Part shown: in pieces, positions 1 through 6,754 of the stretch
How the letters are laid out: every line of letters begins with the position of its first letter
Position numbering within the stretch: the stretch's first letter is position 1
Assembly (NCBI RefSeq): GCF_019024285.1
Contig: NZ_WMKZ01000022.1
Coordinates: 1-64,000, forward strand
Source: Alkalihalobacterium elongatum
GTDB taxonomy: Bacteria > Bacillota > Bacilli > Bacillales > Bacillaceae_F
Reading direction: 5' to 3'
DNA length: 64,000 nt
Program-made: the position numbers and the translations under genes
Notes under the pieces: model-generated
The model's input: the letters and a program-made list of their open reading frames with translations, nothing else
What the model was told of the DNA's origin: nothing
The model's database searches: none

Positions 1-74
1 GGGCTATAGCCAAGCGGTAAGGCAACGGACTTTGACTCCGTCATGCGTAGGTTCGAATCCTGCTAGCCCAGCCA
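1..74 (+). tRNA. tRNA-Gln (TTG), first base outside window
   Basis: The anticodon loop CTTTGAC gives anticodon TTG (Gln). The T-loop GGTTCGAATCC and an encoded 3' CCA (72-74) are present. The 5' end starts at GGGCTA, which pairs with TAGCCC at the 3' end; the first acceptor base (expected T pairing with A) lies just before the window. It is the first visible member of a tightly packed tRNA operon. Confidence 0.95.
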
Positions 75-78
75 TTTT

Positions 79-153
79 GCGGAAGTAGTTCAGTGGTAGA
101 ACATCACCTTGCCAAGGTGAGGGTCGCGGGTTCGAGTCCCGTCTTCCGCTCCA
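79..153 (+). tRNA. tRNA-Gly (GCC)
   Basis: A cloverleaf with acceptor GCGGAAG pairing with CTTCCGC, anticodon GCC within CTTGCCAA, T-loop GGTTCGAGTCC and encoded CCA. It starts 5 bp after tRNA-Gln, as in a polycistronic tRNA transcript. Confidence 0.96.
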
Positions 154-161
154 GAATATAT

Positions 162-236
162 GGCGGCATAGCCAAGTGGTAAGGCCAAGGTCTGCAAAAC
201 CTTTATTCACCGGTTCGAATCCGGTTGCCGCCTCCA
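162..236 (+). tRNA. tRNA-Cys (GCA)
   Basis: Acceptor GGCGGCA pairs with TGCCGCC; the anticodon loop TCTGCAAA gives GCA; T-loop GGTTCGAATCC; encoded CCA. It sits 8 bp after tRNA-Gly in the same operon. Confidence 0.96.
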
Positions 237-261
237 TAAGTTTAATAGCAACAAAGTCCTA

Positions 262-350
262 GCCGGGGTGGTGGAATTGGCAGACACACAGGACTTAAAA
301 TCCTGCGGTAGGTGACTACCGTGCCGGTTCAAGTCCGGCCCTCGGCACCA
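262..350 (+). tRNA. tRNA-Leu (TAA)
   Basis: A class II tRNA with a long variable arm (GCGGTAGGTGACTACCGT region). The anticodon loop CTTAAAA gives TAA. Acceptor GCCGGGG pairs with CCTCGGC, followed by A and CCA. Confidence 0.96.
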
Positions 351-365
351 TTCAATTAATTCCTG

Positions 366-387
366 CACAGTTTGACTGTGTTTTTTT
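366..387 (+). terminator. Hairpin with T-run between the two tRNA-Leu genes
   Basis: CACAG-TTTGA-CTGTG followed by seven T. The stem is only 5 bp, so it may be a weak terminator or attenuator inside the tRNA operon, which would lower tRNA-Leu(CAA) expression relative to the upstream tRNAs. No convincing separate promoter was seen before 398. Confidence 0.5.
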
Positions 388-397
388 ATTACTATAT

Positions 398-482
398 GCC
401 GGTGTGGCGGAATTGGCAGACGCGCACGACTCAAAATCGTGTTCCTTCTGGAGTGTCGGTTCGACCCCGACCACCGGTACCA
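398..482 (+). tRNA. tRNA-Leu (CAA), integration target
   Basis: A class II tRNA with anticodon CAA (loop CTCAAAA), acceptor GCCGGTG pairing with CACCGGT, then A and CCA. Its 3' end is the attachment site of the island: bases 467-482 plus one following T recur exactly 40.1 kb downstream. The gene remains whole on the left side, as expected when an incoming element restores the tRNA 3' end. Confidence 0.96.
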
Positions 483-483
483 T
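467..483 (+). repeat. attL core (17-bp direct repeat)
   Basis: CCGACCACCGGTACCAT, covering the 3' part of the T-arm and acceptor of tRNA-Leu(CAA). The same 17 bases are at 40568-40584 in the same orientation. Flanking bases differ on both sides, which fixes the core length. It marks the left edge of the integrative island. Confidence 0.9.
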
Positions 484-518
484 TACATAAAGTTAAGTTA
501 CGTTTAAAACAGATTAGA

Positions 519-558
519 AACTCAGAAATGTTGATTTATCAACACTTCTGAGTTTTTT
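519..558 (+). terminator. Strong terminator after tRNA-Leu(CAA)
   Basis: ACTCAGAA-x-TGTTGA-TTTA-TCAACA-x-TTCTGAGT followed by six T. It lies inside the island immediately after attL, so the element supplies a new terminator to the tRNA operon. The displaced native terminator is probably the hairpin at 40616-40652. Confidence 0.85.
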
Positions 559-600
559 GTTTTTTAGAGAATAAGTTAGAAACAGATAGAACGCGATTTG

Positions 601-655
601 TTTTTACACGAGATTCTACACATGGCTGATATTTTTTACACAAGTTTTTACACAA
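601..655. promoter_or_regulatory. Candidate integrase arm-binding repeats (left)
   Basis: TTTTTACACAA occurs at 633-643 and 645-655 as adjacent direct repeats, with a shorter TTTTTACAC at 601-609. The same 11-mer is at 40508-40518, 50 bp inside the right att core, and CTTTTACACAA is at 40591-40601 just outside it. Repeats clustered near both att cores are what arm-type sites of a tyrosine integrase with an N-terminal arm-binding domain look like. The assignment is inferred from position and repetition only. The rest of 656-840 holds no recognised gene. Confidence 0.55.
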
Positions 656-840
656 ACAAATCTGCACCTTTAAATAGGATTAAAAAGTAAAACAAAATAG
701 TAATAAGTGTTTAGCTTAAGGTCTCTTTAGCAATACAATCATAAATTTTATTTAAGAATTAGCAAAGGCAATACAATAAAAGCTTATCAAGTTATTATTA
801 CTTGATAAGCTTTGACCACATCTTATTTGCTTCAATCACC

Positions 841-1968
841 TTAATCGTATAAACCTTCATACTCTTCAGTTGTAATCTTCTCGTCTTCCTCTTCTGATTC
901 TTCTAAAAGATGAATATATTTTTTATAAGTTGTCTCAATATCACTATGACCTAGACGTTTACTTACATAATGTAATCTTGCACCTTTGTGTATCAGTACA
1001 CTACCGTGAGTATGTCTTAGTCCATGCACACCAATAAGCGGAAGGATGTTTAAGTAAAGTAAAACTTCTTTTAATAACTTATTCGCACGCTCATTTGTGA
1101 TCACTTTGTACTTAGATTTTGAATTATAGAAGACCAAACGATTTTTATTGTCCGGTAGTGTTTCAAATAAATCTTTAAACACACTCATTGTTTTTATGTT
1201 GACACTAATTATTCTGTCACAGTATGTTCCATTAGACCTCTTTTTTGTACGTCCAAATCCCAATTTTTTTTTATTGCTATATCCCCACGTTTTATCAACA
1301 TTGATTTTGTTGTTATCAAAGTCAAAGTCTTCAAAAGTGAGACCAACAAGTTCTGCAAAACGTAAACCTGTTTCTAAACCTAATAACAATAAATAATACA
1401 CTATATCTTCATGAAGCCTCTTGAGTAATTCTTTATACACTAATTTGCTGTCGTTATAGTTTAAGTGTTTTTCACTTTCATCCTTAGCAAGTACCGTGTA
1501 ATATATATTGGCTTTTTGAGTGAAATTACGAGGAATAATTTGTTCCTCCACTGCTTCCTGAACACACTCGCGTATATGGCCATGAAGCTTTTCGACGGTT
1601 TCTTTAGCCTTGTTTTCACCAAATTCATTCAAAAATGCTTGGTAAGATTTTTTATTAATCTCTTGCAATGGTTTACTACCAAAATGTTCTTTAATTCGTT
1701 CATATGTGTATTTATAATGGCTTAGTGTTACATCTGATAAACCTTTTTTGTATAACTGTACCCAGTTATCAAAATATTCATCAATTGGAGCATCCTTTAA
1801 ATGAGGTACTATCCCCCTATATAATCTTGCCTCAAGTTCTGTAGCAGCGGCTTTTGCCTCTGTTCTGTTTTTAAATCCACTTTTTCTAAATACAGTTGTT
1901 TCACCATTTACTGTGTGACTTACTGTGTATTGAAACGATTTTTTTCCTCTTTGTTGAATACTAGCCAT
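841..1968 (-). CDS. Tyrosine site-specific integrase of the island
   Basis: A 375-residue phage-type integrase that would catalyse recombination between the 17-bp cores at tRNA-Leu(CAA). Residues ~1-55 (MASIQQRGKKSFQYTVSHTV...) form an arm-DNA-binding domain, ~60-150 a SAM-like core-binding domain, and ~170-355 the catalytic domain. The active-site residues are visible: R203 (ETGLRFAEL), H315-x-x-R318 (HGLRH), H341 (LGHSD) and the nucleophile Y351 (YKKYIHL). The length is normal for the family. The start has AGGAGATG-type Shine-Dalgarno sequence just upstream. The gene points toward attL and ends ~360 bp from it, a typical position. Function is well supported; which excisionase it uses is not known. 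Confidence 0.93.
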   Translation of the reverse strand: MASIQQRGKKSFQYTVSHTVNGETTVFRKSGFKNRTEAKAAATELEARLYRGIVPHLKDAPIDEYFDNWVQLYKKGLSDVTLSHYKYTYERIKEHFGSKPLQEINKKSYQAFLNEFGENKAKETVEKLHGHIRECVQEAVEEQIIPRNFTQKANIYYTVLAKDESEKHLNYNDSKLVYKELLKRLHEDIVYYLLLLGLETGLRFAELVGLTFEDFDFDNNKINVDKTWGYSNKKKLGFGRTKKRSNGTYCDRIISVNIKTMSVFKDLFETLPDNKNRLVFYNSKSKYKVITNERANKLLKEVLLYLNILPLIGVHGLRHTHGSVLIHKGARLHYVSKRLGHSDIETTYKKYIHLLEESEEEDEKITTEEYEGLYD

Positions 1969-2149
1969 TTTTTCATCTCCTCTTCTAACCCATTGTGAGA
2001 ACTTTACAGAAATTCTACGTAATAGGTTGCTAATACAAATTTGAATAAGTTTCCTGGTAGCTATTAGAAACTACTTCTAGGCATCTCTGAGTGTGCTTAA
2101 TGCACTTTTTCTAGGTAATAGTTATTCAACTTTTAAATTGCAAACTCAA

Positions 2150-2484
2150 AGTCTTGTAACATAAAATCAACTAAACTCACTATGTTGAATACCAGTAGAT
2201 AAGCCTAATAGAAGTAAATATTGGTCTGACTCATTATTGATTCTTTTCTTAATCTCACTTACTACTAATTCACTATTGGCAAGTTCAATAGTTTCTCGTT
2301 AGTTGTTCTATTTTTAAAGCAATGAATTTTTCCTTTTTTAAAAGTTGCTTTCAATTTTAGAAGCTGCTAATTGTGCTTCTGCTTTCGTCTTAAACCTAGT
2401 CTTTGTGTTTTACTTTGTTTTGCCGTTTACTGTGTGGCTAACTGCATATCCCCACGTTTGTTCTCGTTTTCGGAAACTCGCCAT
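2150..2484 (-). pseudogene. Decayed second integrase, related to the active one
   Basis: Read from 2484, the first 24 codons are MASFRKREQTWGYAVSHTVN... , nearly the same as the start of the neighbouring integrase (shared SHTVNG), then a TAA stop. The same frame continues with RFKTKAEAQLAASKIES, matching the intact copy's arm domain. Further on (about 2160-2300) a frame reads DQYLLLLGLSTGIQHSEF and then a stop, matching YYLLLLGLETGLRFAEL of the catalytic domain. The central ~100 or more codons and everything after the first catalytic motif are missing. It is therefore a deletion derivative of a paralogous integrase, evidence of repeated insertion at this locus or recombination between related elements. 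Confidence 0.85.
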
Positions 2485-2590
2485 TTTTTATCACCTCTAT
2501 GGTTTATTTCTATAAAATCTTACCCTTTAAAAGAATAAAGGTGAAATTTTCAACAGCATTTTTTTGGTAGTTAGGAAGTTTCTCTAACAC

Positions 2591-2911
2591 TCATTTAGAG
2601 AATATTTGTTGAAAATGTTCATCTAAAAATTTTGCCATCTTTGAGGCTTGGAATGACCACTTTTGCCCTTTCGATTCTGGGTAACGTACAAATCCCCCCT
2701 TTTTTACATCAAGAACTTTTCTGAATTTAGAAGGATAAAGAATATTTTCTTTGATCCACTCATGTTTGAGATTTATTCTCCTTTCAAGGTCTTCCATTGT
2801 CCACCAGGTACCCGTTAGTTGTTGCTGCTTCAACTCCTGTAGTTCTACTTTTGAGATAAGTACAGAGTCTGAAGGAACTGGGATAGTTAAATTTACTGAT
2901 AGCTGTTGCAT
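2591..2911 (-). CDS. DUF771 family phage protein
   Basis: A 106-residue protein preceded by a strong AAGGAGGAAG site. The motif WWTMEDLERR...WIKENILYPSKFRKVLDVKKGGFVRYP...GQKWSFQASKMAKFLDEHF matches DUF771, a small family found next to regulators and integrases of Gram-positive phages and phage satellites. By family context it is probably a winged-helix or excisionase-like DNA-binding protein controlling excision or lysogeny; this is inference. It is transcribed toward the integrase, on the same strand, and may be the element's directionality factor. No CI-like repressor was found beside it. Confidence 0.8.
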   Translation of the reverse strand: MQQLSVNLTIPVPSDSVLISKVELQELKQQQLTGTWWTMEDLERRINLKHEWIKENILYPSKFRKVLDVKKGGFVRYPESKGQKWSFQASKMAKFLDEHFQQIFSK

Positions 2912-2955
2912 TGTTACTTCCTCCTTAAAAGTTTATAAATCTTTGGGAAAATAAA

Positions 2956-3013
2956 AAGCACCCCAGAACATCCATAAGAATAAGAATCTTAATGGAAAAG
3001 TCTGGCGGTGCTT
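2956..3013. terminator. Long-loop inverted repeat upstream of DUF771
   Basis: Arms AAGCACCCCAGA and TCTGGCGGTGCTT (one bulged base) enclose a 33-base loop. There is no T-run on the plus strand, so it is better called a structured leader or regulatory inverted repeat of the DUF771 transcript than a standard terminator. Confidence 0.4.
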
Positions 3014-3149
3014 CCGCTCTCGAAATATTCTATTTGTTTAAGATTTTATTTTCTGTGCAATTGTTATCACAGAGTTTATAGCGTTGAGTATTTTCCTTTT
3101 AGATTATTACACTAGTAGATCTAATGAATTAAGGTCTCTAAACTAAGTG

Positions 3150-3475
3150 TTAATGCTAGATTAGCACGGATTTATTGTAATGGATATTATAAGCGAAAAA
3201 CTTTTTTTAAAACTTTTTATTCATCCCAAGTAGTTTTTGCGTAAAAACTGATTTATAAAGTGAATTGTCTAAATACAGATTAGCATGAACAAAAAAGGAT
3301 GGATATTGTAAGTGATAAAAATTTTAAAATTTTCTTATTAATTCGAAGTAGCTATTATATAAAAATTTAGAAACTACTAAAACTAGAATATCATGAACTA
3401 AATATGATGGATATTGTAAGTACAAAATTTGATTTGTTTTTTCTCACCCAAGTAGTTTTTTCATGTAATGCTATA
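3150..3475. repeat. Three diverged ~110-120-bp direct repeats
   Basis: Each unit has the order (T/C)AGATTAGCATGAAC-like box, then ATGGATATTGTAAG, an A/T run, then CAAGTAG or CGAAGTAG. The boxes start at about 3157, 3277 and 3384; the TGGATATT(G/A)TAAG boxes are near 3180, 3300 and 3409; the AGTAG boxes near 3228, 3345 and 3450. Spacing of 107-120 bp is close to that of the second repeat family at 6060-6415, though the sequences differ. No gene was seen between 2912 and 3593. Confidence 0.7.
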
Positions 3476-3593
3476 GAAGAGTTCATTAAACAATGATAAT
3501 ACATTAGTTATCAAATACAACAGGGCTAGATTGTAATTAACCATTACAATACGTAGTAGAAAAGAAGTAAAGTAACTGAAAGGATATGAACTA

Positions 3594-3782
3594 ATGAAGA
3601 ACAATAAAGAAAGTTGTCCGCTTTGTAATGCTGATTTGCAAGGAGACTCTATACTGAAAGAAAATCAAGGTTCTTACAAGGCTACACACTTTACTCGAAA
3701 AATTGGAATTTCAGATATTGAGAGAGACCGAATTGTGAAATGGAAATGCCCTGATTGTAAAGGAGAGTGGGCTATCCAATAA
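3594..3782 (+). CDS. Small zinc-ribbon protein
   Basis: A 62-residue protein with two CxxC knuckles, CPLCNADL near the N-terminus and CPDCKGEW at the C-terminus, which would bind one zinc ion. GAAAGGATATGAACTA precedes the ATG at a normal distance. Tiny double-knuckle proteins of this kind are common in Bacillus mobile elements; whether it binds nucleic acid or another protein cannot be told. It is the first of two small zinc-knuckle genes in the same direction (next at 3970). Confidence 0.7.
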   Translation: MKNNKESCPLCNADLQGDSILKENQGSYKATHFTRKIGISDIERDRIVKWKCPDCKGEWAIQ

Positions 3783-3969
3783 AAAAGAAATTAATGTTAA
3801 ACTAAAGGAGCCGGATAATAAAAAGGAGATGAACGTAGTGGTTATGCTTTAAATTCACAATTATTTGGAAAAACACACTGCTAAATCAAGAAAAGAATTA
3901 GGAATATCTACGTAGATTATATGGTTATGGAGTTTTCTATGAGGCTTAGAGAAAAGGAGAGATTTTAAA

Positions 3970-4137
3970 ATGGATCCAAAGAAAACCGTTTATTGGTGGA
4001 CAGGTAAAGAAGAGTATGAATTTAACGACGATCATAAAGGTGATTGTGAAGCCTGTGGTGATGAAGCAACTTTAAACGAGGATAATGTTTGTAAACGTTG
4101 TTATATTATTTCTATGAACGAAGATGAAGATTTTTAA
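3970..4137 (+). CDS. Second small zinc-knuckle protein
   Basis: The ATG at 3970 follows AAAAGGAGAGA by a good spacing and opens a 55-codon frame: MDPKKTVYWWTGKEEYEFND... with CEACGDEATLNEDNVCKRC, four cysteines in a C-x2-C...C-x2-C arrangement, and an acidic tail. The codon use and the paired cysteines argue that it is real. Between 3783 and 3969 a short frame (about 3848-3910) encodes NYLEKHTAKSRKELGIST before a stop, perhaps a fragment of another gene. Function unknown. Confidence 0.65.
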   Translation: MDPKKTVYWWTGKEEYEFNDDHKGDCEACGDEATLNEDNVCKRCYIISMNEDEDF

Positions 4138-4538
4138 TAAGAATACTAGATAAGGATAACCTTCCATAATTGTAGGTTTTTTTAAAAATAAGCGTACAAT
4201 CATTAATATATTGGTTGCTTATTCACTTTATAAGCGAAAAAAGAAATGATATTTCTTGTAAAATTAAAAGCAAACTATCTTATGTATAACGGGGAACGTA
4301 GTTGAAAAGAGCTATCATTTACAGCTAATCTTTTGCTACACAGTACAACGACTGGTAATTAAATAATCATTTGAAGAGATCATTCTTATTTGGGTGGTCT
4401 TTTTCGTATTAGACTAAATACTGCGCAATAAATATCTGTATTTTTTAAGTGACTTTGTGAAAAGAATGTACTTACGCTAACAAAGCGGTAATGTGGAATA
4501 AGATGATAAATGCGATATAGCTTTAACCAACAATTAAC

Positions 4539-4575
4539 AAAAACAGATAACCACAAAAGCTGGTTATCTGTTTTT
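4539..4575. terminator. Strong bidirectional terminator
   Basis: AAAAACAGATAACCA - CAAAAGC - TGGTTATCTGTTTTT, a perfect 15-bp stem with A/T tails, able to stop transcription from both sides. The stretch 4138-4538 before it shows no gene that I can support. Confidence 0.85.
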
Positions 4576-4710
4576 GATTGATTCCAGTAACTTTGTCACT
4601 CTAAAATGATGAAAAATTGTCAACCCAATAATAACGACACTGAAAACCGAGGACATAATTGTGCTGTACATTAATCCTTTTACAACATTTTGATTAAACA
4701 ACCGTATCAT
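4564..4710 (-). CDS. Possible small single-pass membrane peptide
   Basis: A 48-codon frame MIRLFNQNVVKGLMYSTIM... with one hydrophobic segment (STIMSSVFSVVIIGLTIF) and a basic tail (FRVTKLLESIKNR). The stop codon falls inside the terminator stem at 4539-4575, as often seen for very small genes. The Shine-Dalgarno is poor (ACAGGA directly before ATG), which lowers confidence. It could be a small toxin-like or regulatory membrane peptide, or a remnant. Confidence 0.3.
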   Translation of the reverse strand: MIRLFNQNVVKGLMYSTIMSSVFSVVIIGLTIFHHFRVTKLLESIKNR

Positions 4711-5524
4711 TCCTGTCTCTGAGGGATATAGTTCAACGATTATTATTTATTTAATCCATTGAAACTATGCGCATTCAAACGACACTTAAGCTTATTTCTA
4801 ATAAGAAAGGCAAAAAAACCACAGATCTATTTGCTGTACAGTACAAGGATACTATTTAATAGAAAAGGATGCCCACTTTCGGTCAGTTGATCAGGAGCGG
4901 GCTTTTCATTATTACTTTATTTTAAAGGAGAGAGTGCGGTAAGCTTACCGCTTGCTTTAATATTATTAAAGTAAAAAGGTTACAGGCAAAATTTTAAGAA
5001 GGGCTGTTTTATGTGAATTATTAATAATTTGGTGGTTATAAGGTTCACTTCTGATTATCTTATTGAATTAGTAAGCAGGGAGGACAACATTTTCTCGTCA
5101 CATTACATTACCGCTGTCGCTGATATATTAAGCCTGTCTGTGTAACCGTAGTTGAAATTTTATGAGAAAATGTAACCTACACAAAGATCAAAGAAAGCTA
5201 TAAGAGATGCCATAGAAACTACTCATAATTTGGTTTATTGTATCGTTTGTACGGAGATAAGATAGTAAAAAGGAACGGGATTGTATTGGGGTAATAGGGA
5301 ACTTTCAAGAAAATTTTTAGGGGCAATAAATATATTCGAAATAATTAAAAGGAACCATGAAACTATATACAAAAACGAAGAGGGCAGGTAGTGCTTGTTA
5401 ATTATACTGGTAGTTATTGAAGTGCCGCTTGGATTCCTTGTGACCCCTGATGAAAAATTAGAATAAATCCCATGGATATAAACTTTGAGTAACAAGTATA
5501 AAAGCTATCTGAATATGTCGAGAA
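4711..5524. other. Intergenic stretch without a supported gene
   Basis: AT-rich sequence. TGCTGTACAGTACAA (4829) resembles GCTACACAGTACAACG (4332), a short repeated motif of unknown meaning. A hydrophobic 23-codon frame starting with TTG near 5394 (LIILVVIEVPLGFLV) has no good support. Otherwise nothing recognised. Confidence 0.4.
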
Positions 5525-5857
5525 CTAGGAGTATTTGAGGTGAAATATTAATGAGGTACTCAAAGTAAAATTTAAGTTTATTGAGATTCCATTCATCTGT
5601 GGAAGTTTATCCATGGAGACCATCACATCCGTACAACGTATCAATTTAATTTCTTCTCTTTCGAGTACCCAATATTGACTTGAAGGTAAAAATCTTTCCT
5701 CAATTTGTTCGGTTTCTTTGTTAAACTCTTTTTCAATAAATGCATTACCGGAATCATCTACGTCATGTACATCATATATTTCCCCTGAATAAATTACCTG
5801 AACATAATCACCTATTACAGCATTACGACAAGGATTATGATAGAACTTCAATGCCAT
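5525..5857 (-). CDS. Hypothetical acidic protein
   Basis: The ATG at 5857 (MALKFYHNPCRNAVIGDYVQV...) is chosen because GGGAGGT lies 7 bases upstream; an in-frame GTG three codons earlier overlaps that site. 110 residues, with a likely small beta-barrel-like region (VIGDYVQVIYSGEIYDVHDVDDSGNAFIEK) and several acidic residues. I do not recognise the family. It is isolated, with an unannotated ~900 bp of repeats and terminator separating it from the primase gene, and is transcribed away from that gene. Confidence 0.6.
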   Translation of the reverse strand: MALKFYHNPCRNAVIGDYVQVIYSGEIYDVHDVDDSGNAFIEKEFNKETEQIEERFLPSSQYWVLEREEIKLIRCTDVMVSMDKLPQMNGISINLNFTLSTSLIFHLKYS

Positions 5858-6059
5858 TATATACACCTCCCTAATAGTTGGTTGTTATATGTATATATCG
5901 ACCATTTTAATAAAGTGTTTAATAAAAAATGAAAAAGATTTCCACTTAATTCGTATCAAGCTGCTTACTCTCTTGGGTGCGATGCTTAAAGTGAGTTTTT
6001 TATAACTTGTATAGTTTAAAAAACTAGTGAAGAATTGGGGATTTATAGTAAGGTATTTT

Positions 6060-6415
6060 AATAAAAAAATTGTCCCTTATAATAGCCTCCACGAAAACGG
6101 TGATGTAACCTGTGAAATGTAGATAAAAAAAGGTTAATTAAATTACAAAACATCGATAGAAATTTAATGGAAAATTTATTATCCCTTGTAATAGCCTTCA
6201 CGTGGAACGGTGATGTAACCTATAATTTGTAGATACAAAAGGTTAAATAAGTCACAAAATATCGATAGAAATTTATTGAAAATTTTTTTATCGCTTGTAG
6301 TAGCCTTCACGCAAACGGTGATGTAACCTATGAATTGTAGATAAAAAGATTAAATAAGTTAAACCATACCGATACGAAATTATTAAAAAACTTTTTATCG
6401 CTTGTAATAGCCTTA
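6060..6415. repeat. Tandem 107-110-bp direct repeats upstream of primase
   Basis: Three complete units and a partial fourth. Each has CCCTTGTAATAGCCTTCACG (or a close variant), an ACGGTGATGTAACCTAT box, GTAGATA-A, and a CGATAGAAATTTATT box. CGGTGATGTAACC is at 6098, 6208 and 6316; the TAATAGCCT box is at about 6080, 6190, 6299 and 6407. The sequence also resembles CCCTATAATAGCTG just after the primase stop (9133). Long iterated units next to a replication protein suggest a replication origin or a segregation site. The period and lack of spacers rule out a CRISPR array. Confidence 0.85.
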
Positions 6416-6537
6416 TAGTAACTAGTTTATATAAGCTATTTATTGAAGAGGTAAGAAGCTGAGTGAAGTTTAAGCTTTTTTCTACTAATGTACTTGATAA
6501 CATTTTTACTTCAACAAAATTAATTGTTGCCGCCAGA

Positions 6538-6588
6538 AGAACTGGGGCAGATGCCTGTAAACAGGCTCTGTTCGAGTTCTTTTTTTTT
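6538..6588 (+). terminator. Rho-independent terminator
   Basis: AGAACT...CAGA-GCCTG-TAAA-CAGGC-TCTG...AGTTCT with eight T, a two-part stem with an internal loop. It lies between the tandem repeats and the primase gene and insulates that gene from upstream transcription, or ends an untranslated RNA from the repeat region. Confidence 0.8.
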
Positions 6589-6754
6589 GACTTTGCGGAG
6601 ACAGCAATTCCTTAGTGATTGTTAAGTACAAAGATTAGACAAATAAAAACAACTAATTGGAGGGAGTAGCTTTGTTGGTTAAGTAATTCAATTCTCATCG
6701 TGCCCTAACAAGATCAGTTCTAATATTTTTTTGAAAGATAGAGGAGGAACCCTT

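Noticed and set aside
366-400. TTGACT...TATATG as a promoter for tRNA-Leu(CAA)
   Set aside because: The -10-like box would overlap the first bases of the tRNA, so transcription could not begin before the gene.
4-434. Minus-strand frames of 75-77 codons across the tRNA cluster
   Set aside because: They lie entirely over tRNA genes and their reverse complements; no ribosome site and the composition is that of tRNA sequence.
5235-5495. Minus-strand 86-codon frame
   Set aside because: No ribosome site; composition is consistent with random AT-rich DNA.
6060-6415. CRISPR array
   Set aside because: The repeat unit is ~109 bp, tandem, without unique spacers, and there are no cas genes.
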